NCBI GenBank assembly: GCA_945870475.1
Contig: CAMBSR010000099.1
Coordinates: forward strand, 1 to 7,850
Source of the DNA: Phycisphaera mikurensis NBRC 102666
GTDB taxonomy: Bacteria; Planctomycetota; Phycisphaerae; Phycisphaerales; SM1A02
Direction: 5' to 3'
Length of the DNA: 7,850 bases
Under the pieces are notes generated by a model. It worked only from the letters and a program-made list of their open reading frames with translations. It had not been told where the DNA came from and did not search any database. Shown here in pieces: positions 1 through 5,871 of the stretch; positions within the stretch are counted from its first letter, which is position 1; each line of letters starts with the position of its first letter. A program made the position numbers and the translations under genes.

Positions 1-111
1 GCCCATCGGGTCGCTGGTCTCCGGGATGAACTGCGGGTTCACGCGGATGCGGATGCCGTTGGTGACGGCATCGGAACCGAGGTTCGCGGAGGTTGCGGCG
101 GTGCTGGGCAC
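1..111 (-). CDS. apaG: ApaG-family protein (DUF525), N-terminal fragment cut by window edge
   Basis: The first 37 codons of a gene that runs off the left edge are visible. From a GTG start the protein has a short Ser/Ala-rich leader and then, at residues 14-35, DAVTNGIRIRVNPQFIPETS followed by DP. That matches the usual opening of ApaG proteins: a short beta strand of the form T.GI.V.V.P.Y.PE.S, before the Y.F.Y.V.I strand that would lie outside the window. ApaG is a small (about 125 residue) fibronectin-III-like domain protein, linked in enterobacteria to Co/Mg homeostasis and Ap4A metabolism; its biochemical role is not settled. The frame is open upstream to the trpC stop with no other ATG, GTG or TTG, so GTG at 111-109 is the only available start. 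No Shine-Dalgarno is present; a TATACT box ends 6 bases before the GTG. It follows trpC by 63 bases. The family call rests on the N-terminus only. Confidence 0.72.
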   Translation of the reverse strand, partial: MPSTAATSANLGSDAVTNGIRIRVNPQFIPETSDPMG

Positions 112-117
112 GGCGTG

Positions 118-123
118 AGTATA
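118..123 (-). promoter_or_regulatory. Candidate -10 box (TATACT) for apaG, possibly leaderless
   Basis: On the minus strand TATACT (5 of 6 matches to TATAAT) is followed by six bases and then the only possible GTG start of apaG. Transcription from such a box would begin at or next to the GTG, giving a leaderless mRNA, which fits the absence of a Shine-Dalgarno. I see no convincing -35 hexamer 16-18 bases upstream. The call is inference from position and sequence only. Confidence 0.38.
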
Positions 124-174
124 GGAGGTGGTGGAGGCCGGACGATTCCACGCCTGCGCGGACTTCCCGCGAAT

Positions 175-987
175 TCAGGCAAGCAGCGCGCGCAGCGCGG
201 CGCCCGGGTCCGGCTCCCGCATCAGGGACTCGCCCACCAGCGCGATGTGGATCCCGTGGGAACGGAGCCGCTTCATGTCGTCCGCGGTGCGGATGCCGCT
301 CTCGGCCACCATCACGCGGCGCGTGGGTGCCTCGACCATGTCGGCGATGCGGAGGGCATGCCCCAGGTCCGTCTTCATGGTGGTGAGGTCGCGGTTGTTG
401 ATCCCCAGCAGGCCGTAGCCCGCATGCGGGAATCCCACGTGGTTGATCACGCGCCAGAGGCTGTCGAGGGAGTGCACCTCGAGGAGCGTGGTCATCTGGA
501 GCTCGGTGGCCAGGATCTGGAAATCGATGATTTCCCGCTCGTGCAGGCACTCGGCGATCAGGAGGATGGCGTCGGCGCCGGCGGCGCGCGCCTCCCACAC
601 CTGGTACTCGTCGATGATGAAGTCCTTGCGCAGCACCGGAAGCGGCACCGCGTCGCGGATGGCGTGGATGTAGGAGAGGTCGCCGCCGAAGAACTCGCGG
701 TCGGTGAGGCAGCTGATCGCGGCCGCGCCCGCTTCCCAGTAACTTCGGGCGATGGCCACCGGATCGAAGTCCTCGCGGATGACCCCCGCGGACGGGCTCT
801 TCTTCTTCACCTCGGCGATGACGCGCATGGCGTTGGGGTGCCGGTCGTCCACCACGTTGCGGAAGAAGTTGCGCGGGCGGCCGAGCTCGGAGATCCGCTC
901 CTTGAGCACTTCGAGCGGCACGGCACGGCGGGCATCCGCCACCTCGCGGTGCTTGTGCTCGATGATGTGCTTGAGGACGGGGATCAT
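175..987 (-). CDS. trpC: Indole-3-glycerol phosphate synthase TrpC
   Basis: The 270-residue protein has the normal length for single-domain TrpC, a (beta/alpha)8 barrel that closes carboxyphenylaminodeoxyribulose phosphate to indole-3-glycerol phosphate, the fourth step from chorismate to tryptophan in the cytoplasm. Family motifs appear in order: N-terminal helix with I..HK..EV (residues 8-16), AEVKKKSPSAG (58-68, catalytic Glu59 and Lys61), LRKDFI (119-124, catalytic Lys121), GINNRDL (195-201), AESGI (228-232) and VGESLM (251-256). No key residue is missing. The ATG at 987-985 is chosen because MIPVLKHIIEHK aligns with the family start; the frame stays open far upstream but with low-complexity, non-TrpC sequence antisense to the protease gene. 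No Shine-Dalgarno precedes it. No other trp gene is visible, so it is apparently separated from a trp operon. Its 5' end probably overlaps the divergent protease gene. Confidence 0.97.
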   Translation of the reverse strand: MIPVLKHIIEHKHREVADARRAVPLEVLKERISELGRPRNFFRNVVDDRHPNAMRVIAEVKKKSPSAGVIREDFDPVAIARSYWEAGAAAISCLTDREFFGGDLSYIHAIRDAVPLPVLRKDFIIDEYQVWEARAAGADAILLIAECLHEREIIDFQILATELQMTTLLEVHSLDSLWRVINHVGFPHAGYGLLGINNRDLTTMKTDLGHALRIADMVEAPTRRVMVAESGIRTADDMKRLRSHGIHIALVGESLMREPDPGAALRALLA

Positions 988-1918
988 CGGCGCGGTGGCG
1001 GCGGGCTGGCTGGGCGGCACGGCACTCGCCGCGGCTCCCGCGGACGGGGCGACACAGTCTACGCCTGCGGTGGGGGGGTGGATGCTGGCGCTCTGGTGCG
1101 TGCTGGCGGCGGCAGCGGTGGCGGCCGTGCTGCGCGGCGAGTGGTTCCGCGCCACGCCGCGCATCGGCCCCGCGTGGACGCTGCGCGGCGAGCCGAGCAT
1201 CTTCGGATTCGCGGCGGCATTCCTGGCGGCGGCGGTGGGCGCGTCGATCGCGGTGACGGCGTTTGCGCCGGAAGATCCCGCGGCCCCGCTGCGAATGATG
1301 GCGGGGAAATCGGTGCTGGCGCATGCCGCGCAGGTCGCCGTGGTGGCGTTCCTCTTCACGGTGCCGCAATTCCGGCCGCGCGGCGCGCACACGGCGGTGG
1401 CGCGCGGCGGCGTGCACCAGCACCCGCGCGGTGCGCTCGAGTCGCTGGTGATGGCGCTTGCGGCGGCACTCATGCTGTGGCCCGTCACGCAGGCGATCGG
1501 CGGCGGCGTGGCATGGGTGCAGTCATGGTGGGGCGCGGTGGCGCCGGCCGTGGCGCACCAGACGCTCGACGCGCTCTCGCACTCCGGCGCGCGCGACCCG
1601 TGGTGGTGGCTGGCGATCCTGGGCGCCGCGGTGCTGGCGCCGGTGGCCGAGGAGCTCCTTTACCGGGGACTCCTGCAGCAGGGACTCAAGGCCGCGGGTC
1701 TCAAGCCGCGCGGCGCGATCGCGGTGACGAGCATCCTTTTCGCCATCGTCCACTGGGGCGTCCTCACCGAGGGCTCGCAGGTGGGCGCGCTGGCGACGCT
1801 GGTGGTGCTCTCCGTGGGATGGGGCATGCTCTACGAGCGCACCGGCCGCCTGTGGGCACCGATGATCGCGCACGCGGCGTTCAACGCGGCGAACCTGTGG
1901 GTGGCACTGCGAGGGTGA
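962..1918 (+). CDS. CPBP-family intramembrane metalloprotease (CAAX protease-like)
   Basis: This is the only plus-strand gene, 318 residues from the first ATG used here. The C-terminal half carries all three CPBP (Rce1/PrsW-like, Abi) motifs: EELLYRG (230-236, Glu-Glu and Arg235), FAIVH (260-264, motif FxxxH) and HAAFN (304-308, motif HxxxN), which form the active site inside the membrane. Several hydrophobic segments surround them (about 41-57, 81-101, 118-134, 160-178, 214-228, 252-265, 276-290). Bacterial members are implicated in prenyl-protein processing, peptide maturation or immunity; the substrate here is unknown. The start is uncertain. ATG at 962 or 965 gives a leader (GIIGAVAAGWLGG then ALAAA) resembling a signal sequence and overlaps trpC antisense by 23-26 bases. 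ATG at 1082 avoids the overlap and begins at the next hydrophobic segment (278 residues). Neither has a clear Shine-Dalgarno. It converges on zwf, separated by 36 bases. Confidence 0.88.
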   Translation: MMCLRTGIIGAVAAGWLGGTALAAAPADGATQSTPAVGGWMLALWCVLAAAAVAAVLRGEWFRATPRIGPAWTLRGEPSIFGFAAAFLAAAVGASIAVTAFAPEDPAAPLRMMAGKSVLAHAAQVAVVAFLFTVPQFRPRGAHTAVARGGVHQHPRGALESLVMALAAALMLWPVTQAIGGGVAWVQSWWGAVAPAVAHQTLDALSHSGARDPWWWLAILGAAVLAPVAEELLYRGLLQQGLKAAGLKPRGAIAVTSILFAIVHWGVLTEGSQVGALATLVVLSVGWGMLYERTGRLWAPMIAHAAFNAANLWVALRG

Positions 1919-1934
1919 GCGGATGACGCGGTGC

Positions 1935-1954
1935 GGTGACGCAGCGCTGCCACC
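1935..1954. terminator. Weak candidate bidirectional hairpin between protease gene and zwf
   Basis: The 36 bases between the two convergent stop codons contain GGTG-AC-GCAGCGCTGC-CACC. It can fold as a seven-pair stem (GGTG with CACC, GCA with TGC) with a two-base bulge and a GCGC loop. It is nearly symmetric, so it could act on both strands. No T tract follows on either strand, so it is not a canonical intrinsic terminator. Its position after both genes is the main reason to note it. Confidence 0.28.
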
Positions 1955-3508
1955 TCACCCGTTGTGCCACGCCCGACCGTCGCGCGCCAGCAGCTCGTCC
2001 GCCGACTTCGGACCCCACGAGCCGGGCTCGTAATTGGCGTTGATGCCGGCGCGCATCGGTGCGCTGGCCACGCCGAGGAACGGCATGACGGCGCGCCAGG
2101 CGTCCTCGGTTTCCTCGCGGGTCTTGTAGAGCGTCTGGTCGCCGCGCATGCAGTCCACGAGGAGCGGCCCGTACGCCTCCACCGAGTCGTTGCCGAACTG
2201 CTGGCGGTAGTCCATCACCATCTCCACGGGGCGCAGCGAGAATCCGGCGCCGGGCACCTTGCTGTTGAAGCGGAGGCTGAAGCTCTCGCCGGGCGCGATC
2301 TGGATGATCATGCGGTCGACCTGCACCGGCTCCTTGGTGAGCGAGCGGAACAGGTTGGCGGGCGGCTCCTTGAACTGGATCACCACCTCGGTGCGCTTGG
2401 CGGCCATGCGCTTTCCGGTGCGCACGTAGAAGGGCGTGCCGCCCCAGCGCCAGTTGTCGAAGGTGAAGCGCAGCGCGGCGAAGGTCTCGGTGCCGGTGCC
2501 CGCGGCCATGCCAGGCAGCTGGTGGTACGCGGGCTCCTCCACCGCGCCGATCTTGCCGGCGCCGTACTGGCCGAGCGCGACGCACTTGGCGGCTTCGGCG
2601 GCGCTCGGCACCTGGATGCTCTCGACGATCTTCCGCTTCTCGGCGTTGATCATGGCCGGCGACCAGCTCGATGGCGGGTCCATGGCCACGAACGCCATGA
2701 TCTGCAGCAGGTGGCTCTGGATCATGTCGCGGATGGCGCCGGTCTGGTCGTAGAACGCGGTGCGCGTGCCCACGCCGAGCGTCTCCGCCGCGGTGATCTG
2801 CACGTGATCCACGTAGTTGGCGTTCCACACCGGCTCGAAGATGGAGTTGGCGAAGCGGAACGCCAGCAGGTTCTGCACCACTTCCTTGCCCAGGTAGTGG
2901 TCGATGCGGTAGACGGCGTCCTCCTCGAACACGCGGCCGAGCGCGCGGTTGAGCGACTTCGCCGAATCCAGGTCATGCCCGAAGGGCTTCTCCACCACGA
3001 TGCGCTGCCAGCTGCGCTTGGCGGGGTCGACGCTGCACCAGCGCTTGCCCTCGGTGACGAGGTCGGCGGCGTCGATCTGCGTGATGATGGGCTCGTAGAG
3101 CTCGGGCGCCACCGAGAGGTAGAAGAGCACGTTGCCGCAGGTGCCGGCCTTGGCGTCGAGCGCGTGGATCGCCTGCGTGATGGCGGGCCATGCGTCCGCG
3201 GTGGCAGCGTCGCCCGCGACGTAATGGATGCGGTCGGCGAGCGGCTTCCACGCGTCATCCTTGAATTCCGCACCGAGCGCCTTGCGCGCATCCACGGCGA
3301 GCTCCTCGCGGAACTGCTCGTCGCTCTTTGCGCGGCGGCTGACGCCAAGCACCTGCGTGCGCGCGTCGATCGCGCCGCGGCGGCTCATCTCGTAGAGCGC
3401 AGGGATGAGCTTGCGGTGCGTGAGGTCGCCTGACGCGCCGAGGATGACGATGATGCACGGATCTGCGGATGCCACGCGCGGGATGCTAACGGCCCGCGAT
3501 GCGCGCAT
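1955..3508 (-). CDS. zwf: Glucose-6-phosphate 1-dehydrogenase
   Basis: The 517-residue protein matches the full length of Zwf (about 490-510), which oxidises glucose 6-phosphate to 6-phosphogluconolactone with NAD(P)+, the entry to the oxidative pentose phosphate and Entner-Doudoroff pathways. Visible motifs are the Rossmann loop ILGASGDLTHRKLIPALY (22-39), VEKPFGHDL (172-180), the substrate-binding signature RIDHYLGKEVVQN (201-213, Asp203 and His204) and RDMIQSHLLQ (260-269). His266 in the last lies where the family catalytic base sits in DM.QNH; the preceding Asn of most members is Ser here. The C-terminal part includes FYVRTGKR (360-367) and SWGP (497-500). No pgl or gnd is visible in the window. 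The start is ambiguous. ATG at 3508 is given here, but GTG at 3475 (506 residues) lies seven bases after a TAGCAT box and starts closer to the conserved PCIIVI strand. Neither has a Shine-Dalgarno. Confidence 0.97.
   Translation of the reverse strand: MRASRAVSIPRVASADPCIIVILGASGDLTHRKLIPALYEMSRRGAIDARTQVLGVSRRAKSDEQFREELAVDARKALGAEFKDDAWKPLADRIHYVAGDAATADAWPAITQAIHALDAKAGTCGNVLFYLSVAPELYEPIITQIDAADLVTEGKRWCSVDPAKRSWQRIVVEKPFGHDLDSAKSLNRALGRVFEEDAVYRIDHYLGKEVVQNLLAFRFANSIFEPVWNANYVDHVQITAAETLGVGTRTAFYDQTGAIRDMIQSHLLQIMAFVAMDPPSSWSPAMINAEKRKIVESIQVPSAAEAAKCVALGQYGAGKIGAVEEPAYHQLPGMAAGTGTETFAALRFTFDNWRWGGTPFYVRTGKRMAAKRTEVVIQFKEPPANLFRSLTKEPVQVDRMIIQIAPGESFSLRFNSKVPGAGFSLRPVEMVMDYRQQFGNDSVEAYGPLLVDCMRGDQTLYKTREETEDAWRAVMPFLGVASAPMRAGINANYEPGSWGPKSADELLARDGRAWHNG
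3483..3488 (-). promoter_or_regulatory. Candidate -10 box (TAGCAT) for zwf
   Basis: On the minus strand GTTAGCATCC sits so that TAGCAT (4 of 6 matches to TATAAT) ends seven bases before the in-frame GTG at 3475. This resembles the apaG arrangement and would give a leaderless zwf mRNA. The eight bases TAGCATCC recur before the small Cys protein gene at 4746-4753. No -35 element was recognised. If real, it implies that the ATG at 3508 is not the start. Confidence 0.33.
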
Positions 3509-3557
3509 GATTGCGGCATGGAATCCGGCAACTGCTGCACGTATCCCGGCGCCGGCC

Positions 3558-4520
3558 TTACGCCGCGCCGCGCTTCTTGCCGGCGGCCTCGCGCGGATGG
3601 AAGGCAGCGATGGTGTCGCGCAGGTGGCTGCGGTCGACGTGCGTGTAGATCTGCGTGGTGCCGATGTCGGAGTGGCCCAGCAGCTCCTGGATCACGCGCA
3701 GATCCGCACCGCCCGCCACCAGGTGCGTGGCGAACGAGTGGCGCAGGAGATGCGGGTGCACGCCGCGGATTCCCGAAGCAAGCGCGTACTTGCGCACCAG
3801 CTGCCAGACGGCCACGCGCTCGAGCGGACGACCGGTGTGGGAGAGCAGCAGGCGGTAGCCGTCGCGGCCGTCGTTGAAGCGCGTGAGGTGCGGGCGCAGC
3901 TCCGCCATGTAGCGCTTCACCGCGTCGATGGCGGGCTGGCCGATCGGCACGATGCGCTGCTTGTTGCCCTTGCCGATCACGTTGACGATGCCGAGCGTCT
4001 CGTTGAAGTCGTTGACCTTGAGCGTGCCCACCTCGCTGGCGCGCAGGCCGGCGGCGTACATGAGTTCCAGCATGGCGCGGTCGCGCAGCCAGAGGGCGCC
4101 GTGGTCCGCGCACGGGGTCTCGACCAATTTCTTCATCTGCCCCGGCGTGAGCGTGCCGGGGAGCTTCTTCCACGTGGTGGGCCGCTCCAGGAGGCGCGCC
4201 GGGTCCTTCTCCAGCTTGAAGTTGGCGTGCAGCCAGCGGAAGAAGACGCGCATGGTGGCCAGGTGGCGCACGATGGAGCGCGCGTCCAGCCCGCGCTCGC
4301 GCGAGAGGTGGCGCATGTGCGCGGCCAGGTGGTCGACGGTGACGTCCTTCGGCTCGCGCACGCCGAGCGGCAGGAGGAAGACGAGCATCTCCTGCAGGTC
4401 GCGCGCGTACGCCTCGAGCGTGGCGGCGGCCAGGCCGGCCTCGATGCGCGCGAACGTCATGAAGCCGCCGATCGCTCGGTCGAACTCAGGTGCTTCGGGA
4501 TCGGCGGACGACTCGGCCAT
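3558..4520 (-). CDS. xerD: Tyrosine recombinase of the XerC/XerD family
   Basis: The 320-residue protein has the two-domain layout of chromosome-dimer-resolving Xer recombinases (usually about 300). The N-terminal SAM-like DNA-binding domain (about 11-107) contains the typical TLEAYARDL stretch (34-42). The catalytic domain (about 120-300) has the complete active set: Arg160 in AAGLRASE, Lys184 in IGKGNKQRIVPI, His257 and Arg260 in HPHLLRHSFATH, His283 in LLGHSDIGTTQ and the nucleophile Tyr292 in IYTHV. A basic tail follows (301-320). In the cell such enzymes resolve chromosome dimers at dif, usually as a XerC/XerD pair, but integrase-like roles exist. No dif-like or attachment site was recognised nearby and there are no phage or transposon genes, so a housekeeping role is favoured. 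XerC and XerD cannot be told apart here. The ATG at 4520 has a strong AGGAGG nine bases upstream, inside the 3' end of the overlapping small gene, suggesting coupled translation. Confidence 0.94.
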   Translation of the reverse strand: MAESSADPEAPEFDRAIGGFMTFARIEAGLAAATLEAYARDLQEMLVFLLPLGVREPKDVTVDHLAAHMRHLSRERGLDARSIVRHLATMRVFFRWLHANFKLEKDPARLLERPTTWKKLPGTLTPGQMKKLVETPCADHGALWLRDRAMLELMYAAGLRASEVGTLKVNDFNETLGIVNVIGKGNKQRIVPIGQPAIDAVKRYMAELRPHLTRFNDGRDGYRLLLSHTGRPLERVAVWQLVRKYALASGIRGVHPHLLRHSFATHLVAGGADLRVIQELLGHSDIGTTQIYTHVDRSHLRDTIAAFHPREAAGKKRGAA

Positions 4521-4734
4521 TGACGGTCACCTCCTGCGCGGGCTGCGTGCTGCGCGCGGGGTGCGTCTCCTCGCGGTTGATGCGGTGGAACAGCTTGCAT
4601 CCGTAGTAGCCGCCGAGGCAGTAGCGGTACATGGCGTCGAGCTCGGCCATCCGGAACCGTTCCTGGCACCGGGGATCGTTCTTGTCCAGGTGGGGACAAG
4701 CGTGGCCGAGGGCTGGATCGGGTGCGGAAGGCAT
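4486..4734 (-). CDS. Small four-cysteine protein of unknown function
   Basis: This 82-residue frame begins 122 bases downstream of the lipoprotein gene stop and overlaps the xerD start by 35 bases. The core (residues 11-52) holds four cysteines, Cys13, Cys23, Cys39 and Cys46 (spacing C-x9-C-x15-C-x6-C), in CPHLDKNDPRC and YRYCLGGYYGCKLFHRI, with aromatic residues around the second pair. The tail (about 55-82) is Arg/Ser/Thr-rich and overlaps xerD. The Cys arrangement could bind a metal or Fe-S cluster or form disulfides; I cannot choose. I have a vague sense of similar short C..C..C..C proteins in planctomycetes, without a name. There is no signal peptide or membrane segment. The ATG at 4734 lacks a Shine-Dalgarno; a TAGCAT box lies 13 bases upstream. 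The frame is supported by the non-random Cys/aromatic core, its gap-filling position and the xerD ribosome binding site inside it. Confidence 0.72.
   Translation of the reverse strand: MPSAPDPALGHACPHLDKNDPRCQERFRMAELDAMYRYCLGGYYGCKLFHRINREETHPARSTQPAQEVTVNGRVVRRSRST
4530..4535 (-). promoter_or_regulatory. Strong Shine-Dalgarno (AGGAGG) for xerD
   Basis: AGGAGG followed by TGACCGTCA and the ATG gives a spacing of nine bases. It fixes the xerD start at 4520 and lies within the coding end of the small Cys gene, so ribosomes translating that gene pass over it. Confidence 0.8.
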
Positions 4735-4747
4735 GGCTGGACCATGG

Positions 4748-4753
4748 ATGCTA
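4748..4753 (-). promoter_or_regulatory. Candidate -10 box (TAGCAT) for the small Cys gene and xerD
   Basis: TAGCATCC on the minus strand is identical over eight bases to the zwf element and lies just after the upstream operon's terminator. TAGCAT ends 13 bases before the ATG at 4734, predicting a leader of about six bases. No -35 hexamer was recognised. Confidence comes from the recurrence and the position between a terminator and a gene start. Confidence 0.33.
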
Positions 4754-4780
4754 GATCGGCTTGATGCGGGCGACGGGGCG

Positions 4781-4825
4781 AAAATCGTGCGGCGGGTTCC
4801 GGGCGCTCGCCCGTGGCACCGCCGC
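4781..4825 (-). terminator. Rho-independent terminator of the motor/lipoprotein operon
   Basis: On the minus strand, 32 bases after the lipoprotein stop, GCGGCGG pairs perfectly with CCGCCGC (4819-4825 with 4789-4795). They enclose a second stem, CGGGC with GCCCG, around a GAGC loop, separated from the outer stem by a small asymmetric internal loop. Four bases later comes TTTT (4784-4781). The T tract is short, but the compound stem is stronger than expected by chance even at this GC content, and the place is right: end of one operon, before the next promoter-like element. The rest of the 122-base gap shows nothing else I can name. Confidence 0.52.
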
Positions 4826-4856
4826 GAAGCCCTGCGCGTGTGCGCCCTGCCCCGCG

Positions 4857-5858
4857 CTACTTGCGCTCGAGCTCAAGCTTCTTGGTCTGCCCGTCGTCGA
4901 GCGAACGCCAGACCGGTGCACCGCGCCACTCCTTGTAGTTGCTGCTGGTGACGCTCACGAGGAACGGTTCGAGGTCGGGCACGGGCATCGGGCCCGTGCG
5001 GCCGTCCGTGCCGACCACCTTCGTCCAGCCGTTGGGGTTCGGCGGCAGGCCATCGCGCGATTCGCCCAGGCGCACCTCTGCGCCGGCAACAGGCGCCTTG
5101 GTCTTGGCGTCCACCACCAGGAAGTCCACCTGCTTGAGCTGGAGCTTGCGCAACGGCACGTCCACCGAGCGCGGCCCGGTGATGGTGCGGCCGTCGAAGG
5201 CCACCACCGCGTCCTGGTAGCCGGCAAGACGCACGGTGACGCGGTTTCGGAATCCGGAGACCTGGTCGACCACCGCCTTGCCGGCGGCGTCGGTCTTGGA
5301 GGTCTGCAGCGGCGGGAAGCCCCAGTCCGCCTCGACGCCGGGCTGCGGCAGGTAGAGGAACGTGGCGCCGTAGACGTCGGCGCCGGGCACCGGGGCATTG
5401 GTGCGCGAGTCGAGCACCTCGAGCGTCATCGGCTCGCGGCGCACGGGGTGGAAGCGCACCGCGTACTCGTTGTTCGGCTTGTCCTTCACGTCGGCGAACA
5501 TGATGACGTAGTCGTAGCCGCCCTTGTCGGGCGCGATGGCGACCGAGGGCTTCTCGAAGACGCCAAAGATCACCGGCTCGTAGCCGGCGCGCAGCATGGT
5601 GAGGTTGGTGTTGGCGGAGCCCACCATCACTTCCGCGCGACCATCGGGGCCGGTCTCCACGAACTTCTTCCCGGGGAAGAAGTTGAAGAAGCCGAAGCGG
5701 TGGCGGTAGACGCGCACGTCGGCGATGGGATCGGCCGCGGACTCGGTCACCGCGTGCACGATGATCGGCTTGCCGCATCCCGCGATGGCCGCGAGCGCCA
5801 GCGCAAGGGCCGCGGAGCGTGCGGCGCGGACGAGGAATGGGCGCTGCGGCGTCGGCAT
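4857..5858 (-). CDS. Lipoprotein with three carboxypeptidase-regulatory-like repeats
   Basis: The 333-residue protein starts with a basic n-region and a hydrophobic stretch (residues 10-27) ending in a lipobox AIAGC with Cys28, predicting lipid attachment in the envelope. The mature part reads as three related beta-rich units like carboxypeptidase regulatory (transthyretin-like) domains: about 31-110 (DPIADVRVY, then TGPDGRAEV, then AGYEP), about 142-236 (DSRTNAPVPGADVYG, then TDAAGKAVV, then LAGYQD) and about 242-331 (DAKTKAPVAGAEVRLG, then GTDGRTGP, then SSNYKEW). Each unit gives a strand, a P..GA.V turn, a D..G. turn and a closing strand near a Tyr. Such domains usually mediate binding or display rather than catalysis. 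It is the last gene of the motor operon, 13 bases after the second ExbD-like gene, so a role as its envelope partner is inferred. The ATG at 5858 is chosen for the lipobox; it has no Shine-Dalgarno. The preceding open frame lies over another gene. Confidence 0.85.
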   Translation of the reverse strand: MPTPQRPFLVRAARSAALALALAAIAGCGKPIIVHAVTESAADPIADVRVYRHRFGFFNFFPGKKFVETGPDGRAEVMVGSANTNLTMLRAGYEPVIFGVFEKPSVAIAPDKGGYDYVIMFADVKDKPNNEYAVRFHPVRREPMTLEVLDSRTNAPVPGADVYGATFLYLPQPGVEADWGFPPLQTSKTDAAGKAVVDQVSGFRNRVTVRLAGYQDAVVAFDGRTITGPRSVDVPLRKLQLKQVDFLVVDAKTKAPVAGAEVRLGESRDGLPPNPNGWTKVVGTDGRTGPMPVPDLEPFLVSVTSSNYKEWRGAPVWRSLDDGQTKKLELERK

Positions 5859-5871
5859 CGGAACGGGGAAG

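Noticed and set aside
115..1926. 603-codon plus-strand open frame across trpC and the protease gene
   Set aside because: It is antisense to trpC and out of frame with the protease. The translation is Arg/Gly/His/Ala-rich with no recognisable domain, as expected from high-GC antisense frames.
1964..3433. 489-codon plus-strand open frame opposite zwf
   Set aside because: It lies entirely antisense to an unmistakable zwf, and its composition (Val/Leu/Ala/His/Arg/Gly) is that of a GC-rich antisense frame.
3546..3555. Palindrome CCGGCGCCGG just after the xerD stop
   Set aside because: It can form only a very short stem once a loop is allowed, has no T tract, and such palindromes are common at this GC content.
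3558..4734. xerD plus small gene as an integrative element
   Set aside because: No attachment repeats, tRNA, excisionase, transposase or phage gene is nearby, composition does not change across the region, and flanking genes are housekeeping.
4527..4745. Alternative 72-codon minus-strand frame over the small Cys gene
   Set aside because: The translation is Arg/Thr/Ser/Ala-rich low complexity; the frame starting at 4734 has the structured Cys/aromatic core.
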